Below are positions 50,557 through 59,062 of a DNA stretch of 64,000 bases, piece after piece; position 1 is the first letter of the stretch, and every line of letters begins with the position of its first letter. The stretch spans positions 1 to 64,000 of the forward strand of contig JADLBH010000015.1 of NCBI GenBank assembly GCA_020847855.1, read 5' to 3'. Position numbers and translations under genes: made by a program. The stretch comes from Fimbriimonadaceae bacterium. Lineage in GTDB: Bacteria > Armatimonadota > Fimbriimonadia > Fimbriimonadales > Fimbriimonadaceae. The notes beneath the pieces were generated by a model, which saw only the letters and a program-made list of their open reading frames with translations, was not told the origin of the DNA and made no database searches.

Positions 50557-51070
50557 GCGAGCCAGCCTCCCAGGATGTCATCGGGTTTTCCGCGAGCGCG
50601 CCTTGCGTGACCTCCGCATGGCCGTCGGCAGGGAAGACACGGACCGTGTAGGTGCCGCCCGGCTCTTCGATCTCCCAAGCCCCGGAAGAGGCGGAGCCGT
50701 CGGCATAGAACTCGATCCTCCAATCGGCCTCCTCTGAAGGCTGCCCGTCCGCCTCGAAGGCGGTCACGGACTCGTCCTGGCCCAACGGGACGGATCGTAG
50801 CTGGGTTGCCTCGTTCTCCTCACCTGCTTGCAGGACGAACGCGGAACTCTCGCCGTCGAACCGGAGGGCAACGGTCTCCCCTCGGTCAATCGCAAGGGCC
50901 CTCGCTTCCGAACCGAGGCGAACGATGTTGGCACGGGCGGCACGGGCGTTCGTCCCTCGCTGCATCGCAAGGATGCGGGGGGTGAGCACGCTGACGATGA
51001 GCACGAGCACCACGATCACCGTGCTCACCTCGATCAGCGTGAAGCCCGAACGCCTACTCGCCCGACTCAA
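50537..51070 (-). CDS. gspH: pseudopilin GspH with probable TTG start
   Basis: The reading from TTG 51070 gives SRASRRSGFTLIEVSTVIVV, with the GFTLIE prepilin site close to the N-terminus and 177 residues in total. No ATG or GTG lies between that TTG and the cleavage site. The ATG choices further upstream (51370 and 51130) lie deep inside gspG in another frame and would make a leader far too long. A GGAGAGG site lies about 12 nt upstream of the TTG. The beta-rich body (ALAIDRGETVALRFDGESSA) is GspH-like. It overlaps gspG by 17 bp and gspI by 20 bp. Confidence 0.75.
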   Translation of the reverse strand: MSRASRRSGFTLIEVSTVIVVLVLIVSVLTPRILAMQRGTNARAARANIVRLGSEARALAIDRGETVALRFDGESSAFVLQAGEENEATQLRSVPLGQDESVTAFEADGQPSEEADWRIEFYADGSASSGAWEIEEPGGTYTVRVFPADGHAEVTQGALAENPMTSWEAGSLEQRGT

Positions 51071-51491
51071 CGATGTCTTCGGCCTCTCCGGTACCTCCGT
51101 CCGCTCCGTCCGAGCCCAAGGAGAGGAGGACATAAGAGTCGTCCCCGTCCACACCAGGGAACTCGTAGACGTAGTCGTAACCCCACGGATCGGCAGGGAT
51201 GGGCTTGGTGAGATAAGGCCCCCGCCAACCAGAAGTGTCGCCTGGCGAGGTTCGGAGCGCCTCGAGCCCTTCTTCTTGGGTCGGGTAACGACCCACGTCG
51301 AGGCGGAACTGCTCGATCGAGCGTCCGAGAGCGGCGAGGTCGGAGCGAGCGGCAGCGCGTTTTGCATCACTGGATCGGTTCACGACCCGCGGGACGATCA
51401 AGGCCGCGAGAACAGCGAGGATCAGAATGACGACAAGGAGCTCGATCAAAGTAAAGCCCTTGCGCCCTTGGGGTTGGTGGTGTCTTCTCAT
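51054..51491 (-). CDS. gspG: major pseudopilin GspG
   Basis: The 145-residue protein has the prepilin site QGRKGFTLIELLVVILILAV and the GspG core IEQFRLDVGRYPTQEEGLEA, followed by GWRGPYLTKPIPADPWGYDY. These include the residues that build the calcium-binding loop in known GspG proteins. It polymerises into the pseudopilus that pushes cargo through the secretin. It lies 2 nt after gspF and overlaps gspH by 17 bp. Confidence 0.92.
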   Translation of the reverse strand: MRRHHQPQGRKGFTLIELLVVILILAVLAALIVPRVVNRSSDAKRAAARSDLAALGRSIEQFRLDVGRYPTQEEGLEALRTSPGDTSGWRGPYLTKPIPADPWGYDYVYEFPGVDGDDSYVLLSLGSDGADGGTGEAEDIVESGE

Positions 51492-51493
51492 AA

Positions 51494-52714
51494 CTATTTC
51501 ACTAGCTCCTGCGCCTGGAAAATGGGGAGCATCACACTCAAGACGACGAAGGCGACAAACCCGCCCATCGCCAGGACGATGACCGGCTCCAGAAGGGAAG
51601 TGAGCCTTCGCAGGCCCTGCTCCACCTCAAAATCAAGACTGTCGGCGACCCGGCCCAGCATCTTGGGAAGGTCGCCCGTCTCCTCACCGATCGCGACCAT
51701 GTGGGTGAGGACCGGGGGAAACTCTCCCGAGTCCCTCATGGCGCTCGCCACGGTCGCCCCGCTTCGGACATCGTCCTGGATCGCGACGTTGCGCTTGGCG
51801 AAGATGGCGTTGCCCGCGGCGAGTCCTGCGAGGTCGAGCGCGCGCAGGATCGGGACGCCGCCCTGCACCAGGGTGCCAAGCACCCTCGCATATCGGGAAA
51901 CCACGGCCTTCGTTACGATTTTGCCGAAGCCGGGAAGCCGTAGCATCGCCGCGTCGCGCGCCTCCTTGCCCGCCGGGGTCGCCATCCAGCCCCGCGCAAG
52001 GACGTATGCCACCACGACGCCGATCCCGAGGTACACGCCGTTGGCGGTCAGGAAGCCGGTCGTGGCAAGCAGCACCTTGGTGGGCAAGGGGAGATCGTCG
52101 CCTAGCCCTTCGAAAACGCTCGACAGCCTGGGAACCACGAACGCCAGCAGGAAGATGACGACGAAGATCGCAGTGGCGGTGAGGACTCCTGGATAGATGA
52201 GAGCACTGACGATCTGACTGCGTCGTGCCACCTCGTTCTCGAGGAGGTCTGCCAGCTTCTCGGCGGCCTCGGGGAACTGTCCGCTCTCCTCGCCCGAGGC
52301 GAGGGTCTGGGTGTACATCTCGGGAAAGAACCGCGGGTGCTGCGAGAGGGCAGTGCTGACCGGGATGCCCTTCTTCACCTCGTCCAAGGCTTCGGACGCT
52401 GCCAGCGCGAGACCCGTGCTCTCGCTCTGCTCCGAGAGGATGGCGAGAACGCGATCCAGCGGCAGGCCCGCGGAGGAGAGGTCCGCCAAGCGGCGCATGA
52501 AAAGGGCGATGTCGGCCTTGCTCGTCCGCCCTCGCCGCACGGGTGCGGCTTGCTCCTTCCTCGCCGCCGCGCCCTCGGCCTTGGCCTCGATCTCGATGAC
52601 GAAGCGCCCTTCCGCTGCGACCCTGGAGATCGCCGCCTTCTGGTCCGGTGCCTCGACGATGCCGGACTTCCGCTTCCCGGCGGCATCCACAGCGACATAG
52701 GCAAAGTTGGCCAT
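51494..52714 (-). CDS. gspF: type II secretion inner-membrane platform protein GspF
   Basis: The 406-residue protein has two T2SSF domains. The first, near 70-195, contains LFMRRLADLSSAGLPLDRVL, with hydrophobic segments near 170-195 and 220-240. The second, near 270-395, contains FGKIVTKAVVSRYARVLGTL and ends in a membrane helix. It anchors the ATPase GspE to the membrane. It is 3 nt downstream of gspE. The N-terminal FAYVAVDAAGKRKSGIVEA is also family-like. Confidence 0.92.
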   Translation of the reverse strand: MANFAYVAVDAAGKRKSGIVEAPDQKAAISRVAAEGRFVIEIEAKAEGAAARKEQAAPVRRGRTSKADIALFMRRLADLSSAGLPLDRVLAILSEQSESTGLALAASEALDEVKKGIPVSTALSQHPRFFPEMYTQTLASGEESGQFPEAAEKLADLLENEVARRSQIVSALIYPGVLTATAIFVVIFLLAFVVPRLSSVFEGLGDDLPLPTKVLLATTGFLTANGVYLGIGVVVAYVLARGWMATPAGKEARDAAMLRLPGFGKIVTKAVVSRYARVLGTLVQGGVPILRALDLAGLAAGNAIFAKRNVAIQDDVRSGATVASAMRDSGEFPPVLTHMVAIGEETGDLPKMLGRVADSLDFEVEQGLRRLTSLLEPVIVLAMGGFVAFVVLSVMLPIFQAQELVK

Positions 52715-52717
52715 GGC

Positions 52718-54274
52718 TTAGAGATCGTCCCTCTGACAGACGCGGAGGACTTCTCGCGGGGTGGTCAGGCCCTCGAGGACGGCGATGCGGCCGTCCCCCA
52801 GGAGGGTGCGCATGGAGAGGTGCTTCATGGCATGGTCGCGCATGAGGCTTGCCGAGACCCTGTCCACGGTCATTCTTCGGATCTCCTCGTCCACGCCCAT
52901 GAGCTCATAGACCCCGCGTCGGCCCTTATAGCCAGTGCGGCCGCACCGTTCGCACCCTTTGCCTTGCATGAAGTTGCCCCCTCGCGCGGCCTCGGCGGAG
53001 ATCCCCATGGCCTGGAGCGCCTCGTAGTCCGCCTCGACGGGCTCGCTACAGTTCGGGCAGTTCAGCCGAACCAAGCGCTGAGCGAGGACGCCGACGATTG
53101 AGCTTGCCGCAAGATAGGGCTCGACGCCCATGTCGAGAAGTCTGGTGATGGCCGAGGGGGCGTCGTTGGTGTGGAGGGTGCTGAAGACCAAGTGGCCGGT
53201 GAGCGCCGCGTGGATCGCGATCTCCGCCGTTTCATGGTCGCGGATCTCGCCCACCATGATCACGTCGGGGTCTTGACGGACGATCGAGCGGAGCCCGCTC
53301 GCGAAGGTCAGTCCTATGTTCGCCCGCACCTGGATCTGCCCGATCCCCGCCACCTGATACTCGACCGGATCCTCGATGGTAAGGATGTTCAAGGAAGGCG
53401 AATAGATCTCCTGGAGCGCGGCGTAGAGCGTTGTGGACTTGCCCGACCCGGTGGGCCCGGTGACGAGGACCATTCCATAGGGCACGTTGATGAGCTTTCG
53501 GAACCGCTCCAGGGCGTCGTCCCGCATGCCGAGCTGGGTGAGACCCAGCATCGCAGTCCCCTTGTCGAGGATGCGCATCACGCACCGCTCGCCCAGCACC
53601 GTCGGGATGATCGAGACGCGGACGTCCACGCTTCGACCGGCCACGGTCACCTTGATGCGTCCGTCCTGCGGCAGCCTGCGCTCCGCGATGTTCATCTCGC
53701 CAAGGATCTTGACCCTCGAGACGATCGCCGCGTGCTTGTGCTTGGGGGGCGACATCACGTCGGTCAAAATCCCGTCGGTACGGAACCGGACCTTCACTTC
53801 ACGCTCGTAGGGTTCGATATGGATGTCGCTGACCCCGTCCCTCACCGCCTGGGCGAACATGAGGTTTACCATCTGGACGACGGCGGCCTCTCCTGCCATC
53901 CGCTCCAGATCGGCAAGGTCGGCCGAGTCGCCCGAGTCGAGGAGATCGTCCTCGGCGGGCATGTCCGCCATCATTCCGGCAAGGAAACGGTCCTCGATCT
54001 TGGCGCGGATCTGTCCCGCGTCCGCGAGCATCGCCCGTACCGGCATGTCGGTGAGCACGCTCAGTTCGTCGAGCGCGGCGAGTTGCTGGATCGAACTGAT
54101 CGCGGCCACAAGTGTGCCGTGGTCCACCATCAAGGGGAAGACCTGCCGCCGGAGCGCAAACTCGCCAGGGACCAGGTCGAGGGCGGACGCCTGGGGCACG
54201 AACTCGGTCAGGTCTATGCGCTCGAGGCCATAGTCCGGGCCGAAGTCCTCCTGTATCGCAATGCTCTCGGCCAT
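52718..54274 (-). CDS. gspE: type II secretion ATPase GspE
   Basis: The 518-residue ATPase has an N-terminal MshEN-like domain (about 1-110), then the catalytic core with Walker A GPTGSGKST (273-281), Asp box LNILTIEDPVEYQ, Walker B DPDVIMVGEIRDHET and His box GHLVFSTLHTNDAPSA. A zinc-binding tetracysteine (CPNC ... CERC) is present, as in GspE/PilB. It powers pseudopilus extension. It heads the operon gspE-F-G-H-I-J-K-L-M-C-D. AAAGGAT before the ATG is a likely ribosome site. A prepilin peptidase (GspO) is not in the window. Confidence 0.93.
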   Translation of the reverse strand: MAESIAIQEDFGPDYGLERIDLTEFVPQASALDLVPGEFALRRQVFPLMVDHGTLVAAISSIQQLAALDELSVLTDMPVRAMLADAGQIRAKIEDRFLAGMMADMPAEDDLLDSGDSADLADLERMAGEAAVVQMVNLMFAQAVRDGVSDIHIEPYEREVKVRFRTDGILTDVMSPPKHKHAAIVSRVKILGEMNIAERRLPQDGRIKVTVAGRSVDVRVSIIPTVLGERCVMRILDKGTAMLGLTQLGMRDDALERFRKLINVPYGMVLVTGPTGSGKSTTLYAALQEIYSPSLNILTIEDPVEYQVAGIGQIQVRANIGLTFASGLRSIVRQDPDVIMVGEIRDHETAEIAIHAALTGHLVFSTLHTNDAPSAITRLLDMGVEPYLAASSIVGVLAQRLVRLNCPNCSEPVEADYEALQAMGISAEAARGGNFMQGKGCERCGRTGYKGRRGVYELMGVDEEIRRMTVDRVSASLMRDHAMKHLSMRTLLGDGRIAVLEGLTTPREVLRVCQRDDL

Positions 54275-54464
54275 ATCCTTTGGAACGAAGTGAAGGCACC
54301 GAGCGATTCCACCCTGGGCCCTCGTTCACTCGGCACTACTGCCTCCTCGCCAAGTTGGTTCCCCGTGCCTACTTCGGGCCGATCCTTCGCGGCACTGAAC
54401 CCTGGCCCGTGCCCTGCGTCTCCACGTTGGCAGGGTCCCGTGAAACGGCCCTCAGGAAACAAGA

Positions 54465-54884
54465 ATGCGAAAACTTTTGTGCTTGCTCGGCTTCGCGGTG
54501 CTCGCCACGGTCTCGATGGCCAACTTCGGAGTCTACGCCCGTGGGTCGAACTCCACGAACCTGCAAGGGTGCGAGATGCACGCCGCGAAGAACGGCAACG
54601 TCGTGCGGGGAGACTTCTTCGCGACCGTGACCATAGAGGGGAACGCCGTCAGGGTCCGGGCCGTGGTCGTAGACATGCAGATCGGCCCTGGTGATCACCC
54701 TCAAGTGACCTTCGTCGCCCGCGGTATGGCGGGGGATCGCCCGGTCATGGTTCGGGGCGTCGTCGAGGACAACGGCGCTTCCGAGCGCGACAAGGTCAAC
54801 TTCGCTTTGAGCGGGCCGAACGGCCCGTTCTATCACACCCGCAGCGAGAGACAGTCGGTGAACATCCGACGGATCCGAGCCTAA
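54465..54884 (+). CDS. small secreted hypothetical protein
   Basis: The 139-residue protein has a signal peptide (RKLLCLLGFAVLATVSMANF) and a beta-rich body rich in Val, Gly and Arg (DFFATVTIEGNAVRVRAVVV). The gene is divergent from gspE with a 190-nt gap that should hold both promoters, and AGGAAAC lies before the ATG. Divergent placement next to the T2SS makes it a candidate cargo, but this is only inference. Confidence 0.6.
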   Translation: MRKLLCLLGFAVLATVSMANFGVYARGSNSTNLQGCEMHAAKNGNVVRGDFFATVTIEGNAVRVRAVVVDMQIGPGDHPQVTFVARGMAGDRPVMVRGVVEDNGASERDKVNFALSGPNGPFYHTRSERQSVNIRRIRA

Positions 54885-54964
54885 CGCGGGCCTGAGCCCT
54901 CACGGGCGTTGTTAGCATCGGCCACCGAGCGCAATGCATGGTGGCCTTTCCTTTGCCCGGTCTC

Positions 54965-56026
54965 TTACCCCTTGCGCCTCCTGCGCGCGAGGGCGGCCAG
55001 GCCCAGCGCGAGGGCGGCGAGCAGGCCGGGCTCGGGGACGGGGTTGAAGACGAAGCTCGTGTACTGCCCGTCCCACTTGCCCTCGCCCACGATTTGTCCG
55101 TGGTCGTTGATGTCCCACAGGATCAGGTCGGAGACGTGGGGGCGCTGGCTGGGCAGGAGCAGGTCCTCCATGTAGGCGGCCCCGACCCCGTCCCGGTAGT
55201 AGTAGCCGTAGCCGCGGGTCTCGTCCCTGGTCCGGCCCACGACCTCGAAGCGGTCGTTGATCGCCTCGGGCCCGCCCCCGAACTGGGGGAGCGCAGGGTG
55301 GGGGAGCTCCCTCATCTCCCCGGTGTGGGCGTTGTAGGCCCAGCCGTCGCTGCTGCCGCGGCCGACCACCCAGCCCAGGTCGTTGATGTCGGCCGAGAGC
55401 ATGAAGAGCGTGCCGGGCATCGGTGGGATCTCGAAGACCGACCCGTCCTCGCGCCAGACCAGCGCACCGCTCGGGCGGGTCCACCCGCCGAACGACCCGG
55501 CGGCCCATCCCGAGGCGTTCACCGCGACCGGCGCCACGCCCCCCTGGTCCAGGTAGAGCCTGTCCAGCAGGTGCTGGGTGCCGTCCGGGTCTATGCGGAA
55601 GCCTAGCGAGAACCCGAGCTCGGGGATGTCCTGGATGCCGGTGATGTGCCCGGCGTCGCTGATGTCGGCGGCCTCGGCCCGTGCCTGGAACTCCCCGACC
55701 AGGCGGCTCGTGTCCGTGGCCGGGTCGTAGACGAAGGGATGGCGGCCGACGCGGTCTGCGCTCGCATACCCCGTGACCTGGCCCGAGGCGTTGATGCCGT
55801 AGCCATTGGCGTTCGTCCGGCCCGGCGGCAAGGGGAGGTCCCGCCGCCCCCGCACCGGGTCCCAGGTGATCGCGCGGTCGAAGCTCGACCCCGCGGCCAC
55901 CCCCCCGTCCCCGATGGCATGGTAGCCCACGCCCGGGGTCTGGGTCAGGATGGTCGCCTCGTAGACCGGGAATCCCTGCCCCGCCCCCAGGGAGGGGAGC
56001 AGGACTAGGGCGAGCACGAGCCTCAC
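54965..56026 (-). CDS. PEP-CTERM protein with HAF-type repeats
   Basis: The 353-residue exported protein starts at GTG 56026, overlapping the previous stop (GTGA), with a short signal (RLVLALVLLPSLGAGQ). The body repeats a pattern like GINASGQVTGYASAD, VNASGWAAGSFGG, INDLGWVVGRGSSD and DINDHGQIVGEGKWD, the signature of HAF extracellular repeats, which make a propeller-like fold. The C-terminus VPEPGLLAALALGLAALARR followed by a basic tail is a PEP-CTERM sorting signal. It is coupled to the gene at 56023-57764, which lacks this tail. Confidence 0.8.
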   Translation of the reverse strand: MRLVLALVLLPSLGAGQGFPVYEATILTQTPGVGYHAIGDGGVAAGSSFDRAITWDPVRGRRDLPLPPGRTNANGYGINASGQVTGYASADRVGRHPFVYDPATDTSRLVGEFQARAEAADISDAGHITGIQDIPELGFSLGFRIDPDGTQHLLDRLYLDQGGVAPVAVNASGWAAGSFGGWTRPSGALVWREDGSVFEIPPMPGTLFMLSADINDLGWVVGRGSSDGWAYNAHTGEMRELPHPALPQFGGGPEAINDRFEVVGRTRDETRGYGYYYRDGVGAAYMEDLLLPSQRPHVSDLILWDINDHGQIVGEGKWDGQYTSFVFNPVPEPGLLAALALGLAALARRRRKG

Positions 56027-57764
56027 AGCGACGGCCTCACGAGGATGCGGCACTGCTCGAAGGAGTTCGTCCAGAGCGGCTGCGACCCACCGGAGAGGAA
56101 CCGCCGCACCTCGACCCGCGCCCGCACCCGTCCGTCCGAGTTCTGGACGAAGCGGCCGAAGTTCGTCTGCCCGGTGAGACTCTTGAGCGGTGTGCTCATA
56201 TACCTTTGGAGCAGGTGCCCGTCGTTAGACGTGGTCCCTGGCTCGAGCTCGAACCAGACTTGGGCGTCCCAGTCCCAGAAGAGGGTCTTCATCCGGAACA
56301 GCCCGGAAGAGTCTGCTCGGGCCGTGGTCCTGAGCGCGATGTCCACCGGCACCGACACGGGGCAGGTGCCTTCGACCTCAAGGATGATCCCGGCCGCGCC
56401 GGAGTTCGGCTGGGGGCCCTTCTCGATCGTGGCGAACCTTCCTTCCACCTTGGCCAGGTCGTTCGTGGACCCGCCGAGCACGGTCCCGCGCACGAGGGTT
56501 TGCGTCGGGCTCGCGGCCAGCTCCCAGCCCGCGGTGTCGGCTGCCGTCGTCCGGAAGAGGGCCGGGGCCGTGGAAGCCTTCGGCGAGAAGCCCACCCCGC
56601 CTGCGACGAACGCCGACTCCAGCCCGGTGGCGTTCGCGGCTGTGAAGTCGTCGTCCCCTGGCTGGGGGACGTACGGGTGCAGGAAGGCCCAGAGGTCGCA
56701 CTCGACCCCGTCGTTCGGCAGGGTGGGGTCGGGGGAGCCCACGTAGATGTAGGGGAGCGTTCCCCTCCCCACGAAGGAGACGACCGGGCTCGACGGTGTG
56801 TAGGCCCGGTTCGAGGCCTGGAGGGGCTCGAAGACGTAGGGGCTGCCGAACTTCACCCGGTTGGAGCCGAGCGACCAGACAAAGGGTCGGCCCGGATCGA
56901 AGCCCGAGGCCTCGACCCAACCGACCGCGTAGGGCCTTGCCGGATCGCCCGGCACGGTGTCATAGAGGCTGACCACCCTGGCGGAGCGGTCTGCGACCGG
57001 GGCCCAGTCCGCGGACGAGGAGACGAGCACCGGGTCGTAGTGCAGGCCGTTCCAAGTCCAGACGCAAGCCGTGTTCCCGGAGGTGCCGCCGAAGACCTGC
57101 CCGCCGATGAGGCCGATCACGGGGCCGTCGTCGTTGATCGCGTTCGCCTCGGAAGCGATGTAGCCCGCAGGGAGGTCGTCATCATCGAACACATACACGT
57201 CCGCAGCTGCGTTCGACGAGTTCCACACGATGCCTTGGTGGACACCGTCAAAAACTCCCATGCCGACGCAGTTCTCGGGCAACCGGCCGTCCACGTCGCG
57301 GAACTGGCCGGTGCTCGCCCCGGAAGGCTTCACTATCCTATAGGCGAGCGCGGCGTCCCACCGGGCGGGAAGCGGTTCCGGCACGATCGGGTCGTCGTCC
57401 GAGAACCCGGCCGTGACGCCGTCACGGTTCGCGGCCAAGGCGGCGGCCTCCGTCCAATCGGGCGGGTGCAGGTTCAGCCCGATCCCGTTGTTCGGTTCCA
57501 GGTTCCAGAACGCTCCCTTGTACTTGACCGGCGGGTCGCCGATGGGGTCGTAGGCCATCTGCATGGCGAGACGGGCCAGTCCGCCTCCTCCACGGGTCGC
57601 AAGCTTCGCGGCTCCGAGTGGACCGAGGTTGTGCTCAACCGGTGCCGTTATGTTGATCACTATGCCTTGGATCTGTGGCGGGTCATTGGCGAGGGCTACC
57701 CCCCCCCCCCGCAAATTGACGAGAGCGCGAGCCCGAGGGCAGCGCGGCGGATGTTTGTTCTCAT
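56023..57764 (-). CDS. large secreted HAF-like protein, signal peptide out of frame at a G12 tract (candidate phase-variable)
   Basis: ATG 57764 has a perfect GGAGGAAT ribosome site and encodes MRTNIRRAALGLALSSIC, then glycines from a 12-G run (57699-57710), and then reads straight into TAG. The long frame that follows the run (VALAND and about 560 residues) is open to the TGA at 56023. With 10 or 13 Gs the two parts join and the signal peptide ends VALA-ND, a good cleavage site. The mature body is beta-rich with HAF-like pieces (ANAINDDGPVIGLIGGQ, SARVVSLYDTVPGDPARPYA). No PEP-CTERM tail is present. It overlaps the PEP-CTERM gene by 4 bp. The homopolymer makes a sequencing error the main alternative. 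Confidence 0.68.
57699..57710 (-). repeat. 12-bp poly-G (plus-strand C) tract in a signal-peptide region
   Basis: Twelve consecutive C residues on the plus strand, read as G12 in the minus-strand gene, are the longest homopolymer I noticed in the window. They lie 53 bp after the ATG at 57764. A one- or two-base change alters the frame of the secreted protein. Confidence 0.9.
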
Positions 57765-57785
57765 CGTCGGGATTCCTCCATGCCA

Positions 57786-57791
57786 AGTATG
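57786..57791 (-). promoter_or_regulatory. -10 hexamer for the G12 secreted-protein gene
   Basis: CATACT on the minus strand is followed 7 nt later by the expected start of transcription, and a GGAGG ribosome site lies between it and ATG 57764. A -35 is not clear. Confidence 0.4.
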
Positions 57792-57934
57792 GTAGGGACG
57801 TCAGGGCATTTGTGGTTCGCTCTTCGGCCCGATTGGAAAACCCGGTAGTTGTGCGGGGATGATCGTTCATGCTCTGCGGCTCCACCTTCGGCATGAAGAC
57901 CTCGGGCCGAACCTTCGTCACGCCCCATCCATGC

Positions 57935-57977
57935 GAGAGACTGGGACCCTTGTGGCTCGGTGAGCCGCTGGTCTCTC
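57935..57977 (+). promoter_or_regulatory. nested inverted repeat upstream of pdhA
   Basis: GAGAGAC (57935-57941) pairs with GTCTCTC (57971-57977), enclosing GGCTC-GGT-GAGCC (57954-57966). TATAAG at 57988-57993 may be the -10. The structure could be an operator or an RNA element of a longer leader; it does not match a riboswitch I know. Confidence 0.4.
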
Positions 57978-58047
57978 CCAGAACGGGTATAAGAATCTGG
58001 CCCCCCAACGACGCGGTGCCCGCCCAACTCAACCTGAGGCACGCAAC

Positions 58048-59061
58048 TTGGCAGAACTGAAATCAAAGCTCCCCTATACGACGGCTCAACTCGAAGACCT
58101 CTTCCGGCAGCTCGTCTTCATCCGGCACTTCGAGGAGAAGACGAACTTTGCCTATCGGCAGGGCAAGGTCGGCGGATACATGCACGTCTACATCGGCATG
58201 GAGGCCACGGCGATCGGCTGGAACGCCGCCCTTCGGCACGGCTATGACTACGTGATCACCGCCTATCGCGACCACCCCCAGCCCCTGCTTATGGGGACGG
58301 ACCCTGTACACGTCATGGCCGAGATCATGGGCCGTAGTGGAGGTACGAGCAAAGGGAAGGGCGGCTCGATGCACATCTATGACATCGAAAAAGGCTTCTT
58401 CGGAGGCTGGGGCATCGTGGGCGGGCACACCGCCTTGGGCGCCGGGCTCGCCTTCGCTGCAAAGTACCGCGACGAGGACAGGGTCACGCTCTGCTACCTG
58501 GGCGACGGGGCGGCGAACGCCGGGGTCTTTTTCGAGTCGCTGAACATGGCCGCCCTGTGGGACCTGCCCGTGATCTTCATCATCGAGAACAACAAGTTCG
58601 CGATGGGGACGCGGTTGGAGTACCACGCCGCCGACACCGAGATGCACAAGCGGGGTTTCCCGTTCGGGATGAGGCACGAACGGCTGGACGGAATGGATCT
58701 CTTCCAGGTCTGTGATGACGCGAAACGGATCGTGGAGACCGTCCGCAAGGAAGGGAAGCCCTATCTGGTCGAGGCGATGAACTACCGGTTCGCGGGCCAC
58801 GGGGCTGCCGACAACGACCGCCAGCTCTACCGGACCAAAGAGGAGGAGGACGAGGCGATGAAGCGCGACCCGATCGCCCTCTTCCAGGCGAAGGTCTTGG
58901 CCGAAGGCGCGCTCACCAAGGAAAGGATGGCCGAGATTGACGCCGAGCAAGCCGCGCGGGTCGAAGAGATCTACGCCCGAGCCGACCAGAGCCCGCACCC
59001 CGACCCGAGCGAGGTCTATGAGGACCTCTATACCGACATGGAACCGGAGAAAGGGCACTAG
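58048..59061 (+). CDS. pdhA: pyruvate (2-oxo acid) dehydrogenase E1 alpha subunit
   Basis: The 337-residue protein starts at TTG 58048 (AELKSKLPYTTAQLEDLFRQ), preceded by GAGG. It has the E1 alpha core: RDHPQPLLMG, TSKGKGGSMHIYDIEKGFFG, and the TPP-binding motif GDGAANAGVFFESLNMAALW ending in NN. The C-terminal YRFAGHGAADNDRQLYRTKEE is PDH-like. With PdhB it decarboxylates a 2-oxo acid and passes the acyl group to lipoyl E2. Pyruvate is the probable substrate; other 2-oxo acids are possible. It lies 1 nt before pdhB. Confidence 0.9.
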   Translation: MAELKSKLPYTTAQLEDLFRQLVFIRHFEEKTNFAYRQGKVGGYMHVYIGMEATAIGWNAALRHGYDYVITAYRDHPQPLLMGTDPVHVMAEIMGRSGGTSKGKGGSMHIYDIEKGFFGGWGIVGGHTALGAGLAFAAKYRDEDRVTLCYLGDGAANAGVFFESLNMAALWDLPVIFIIENNKFAMGTRLEYHAADTEMHKRGFPFGMRHERLDGMDLFQVCDDAKRIVETVRKEGKPYLVEAMNYRFAGHGAADNDRQLYRTKEEEDEAMKRDPIALFQAKVLAEGALTKERMAEIDAEQAARVEEIYARADQSPHPDPSEVYEDLYTDMEPEKGH

Positions 59062-59062
59062 G

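Noticed and set aside
53171-54694. 507-codon open frame on the plus strand
   Set aside because: Antisense to gspE, whose motifs are complete. The translation is His/Arg/Asp-rich, as typical of antisense high-GC frames.
56206-57795. 529-codon open frame on the plus strand
   Set aside because: Antisense to the secreted protein with the G12 tract; its translation is Arg/Gly/Val-rich with no signal or motif, and the minus-strand gene has a ribosome site and signal peptide.
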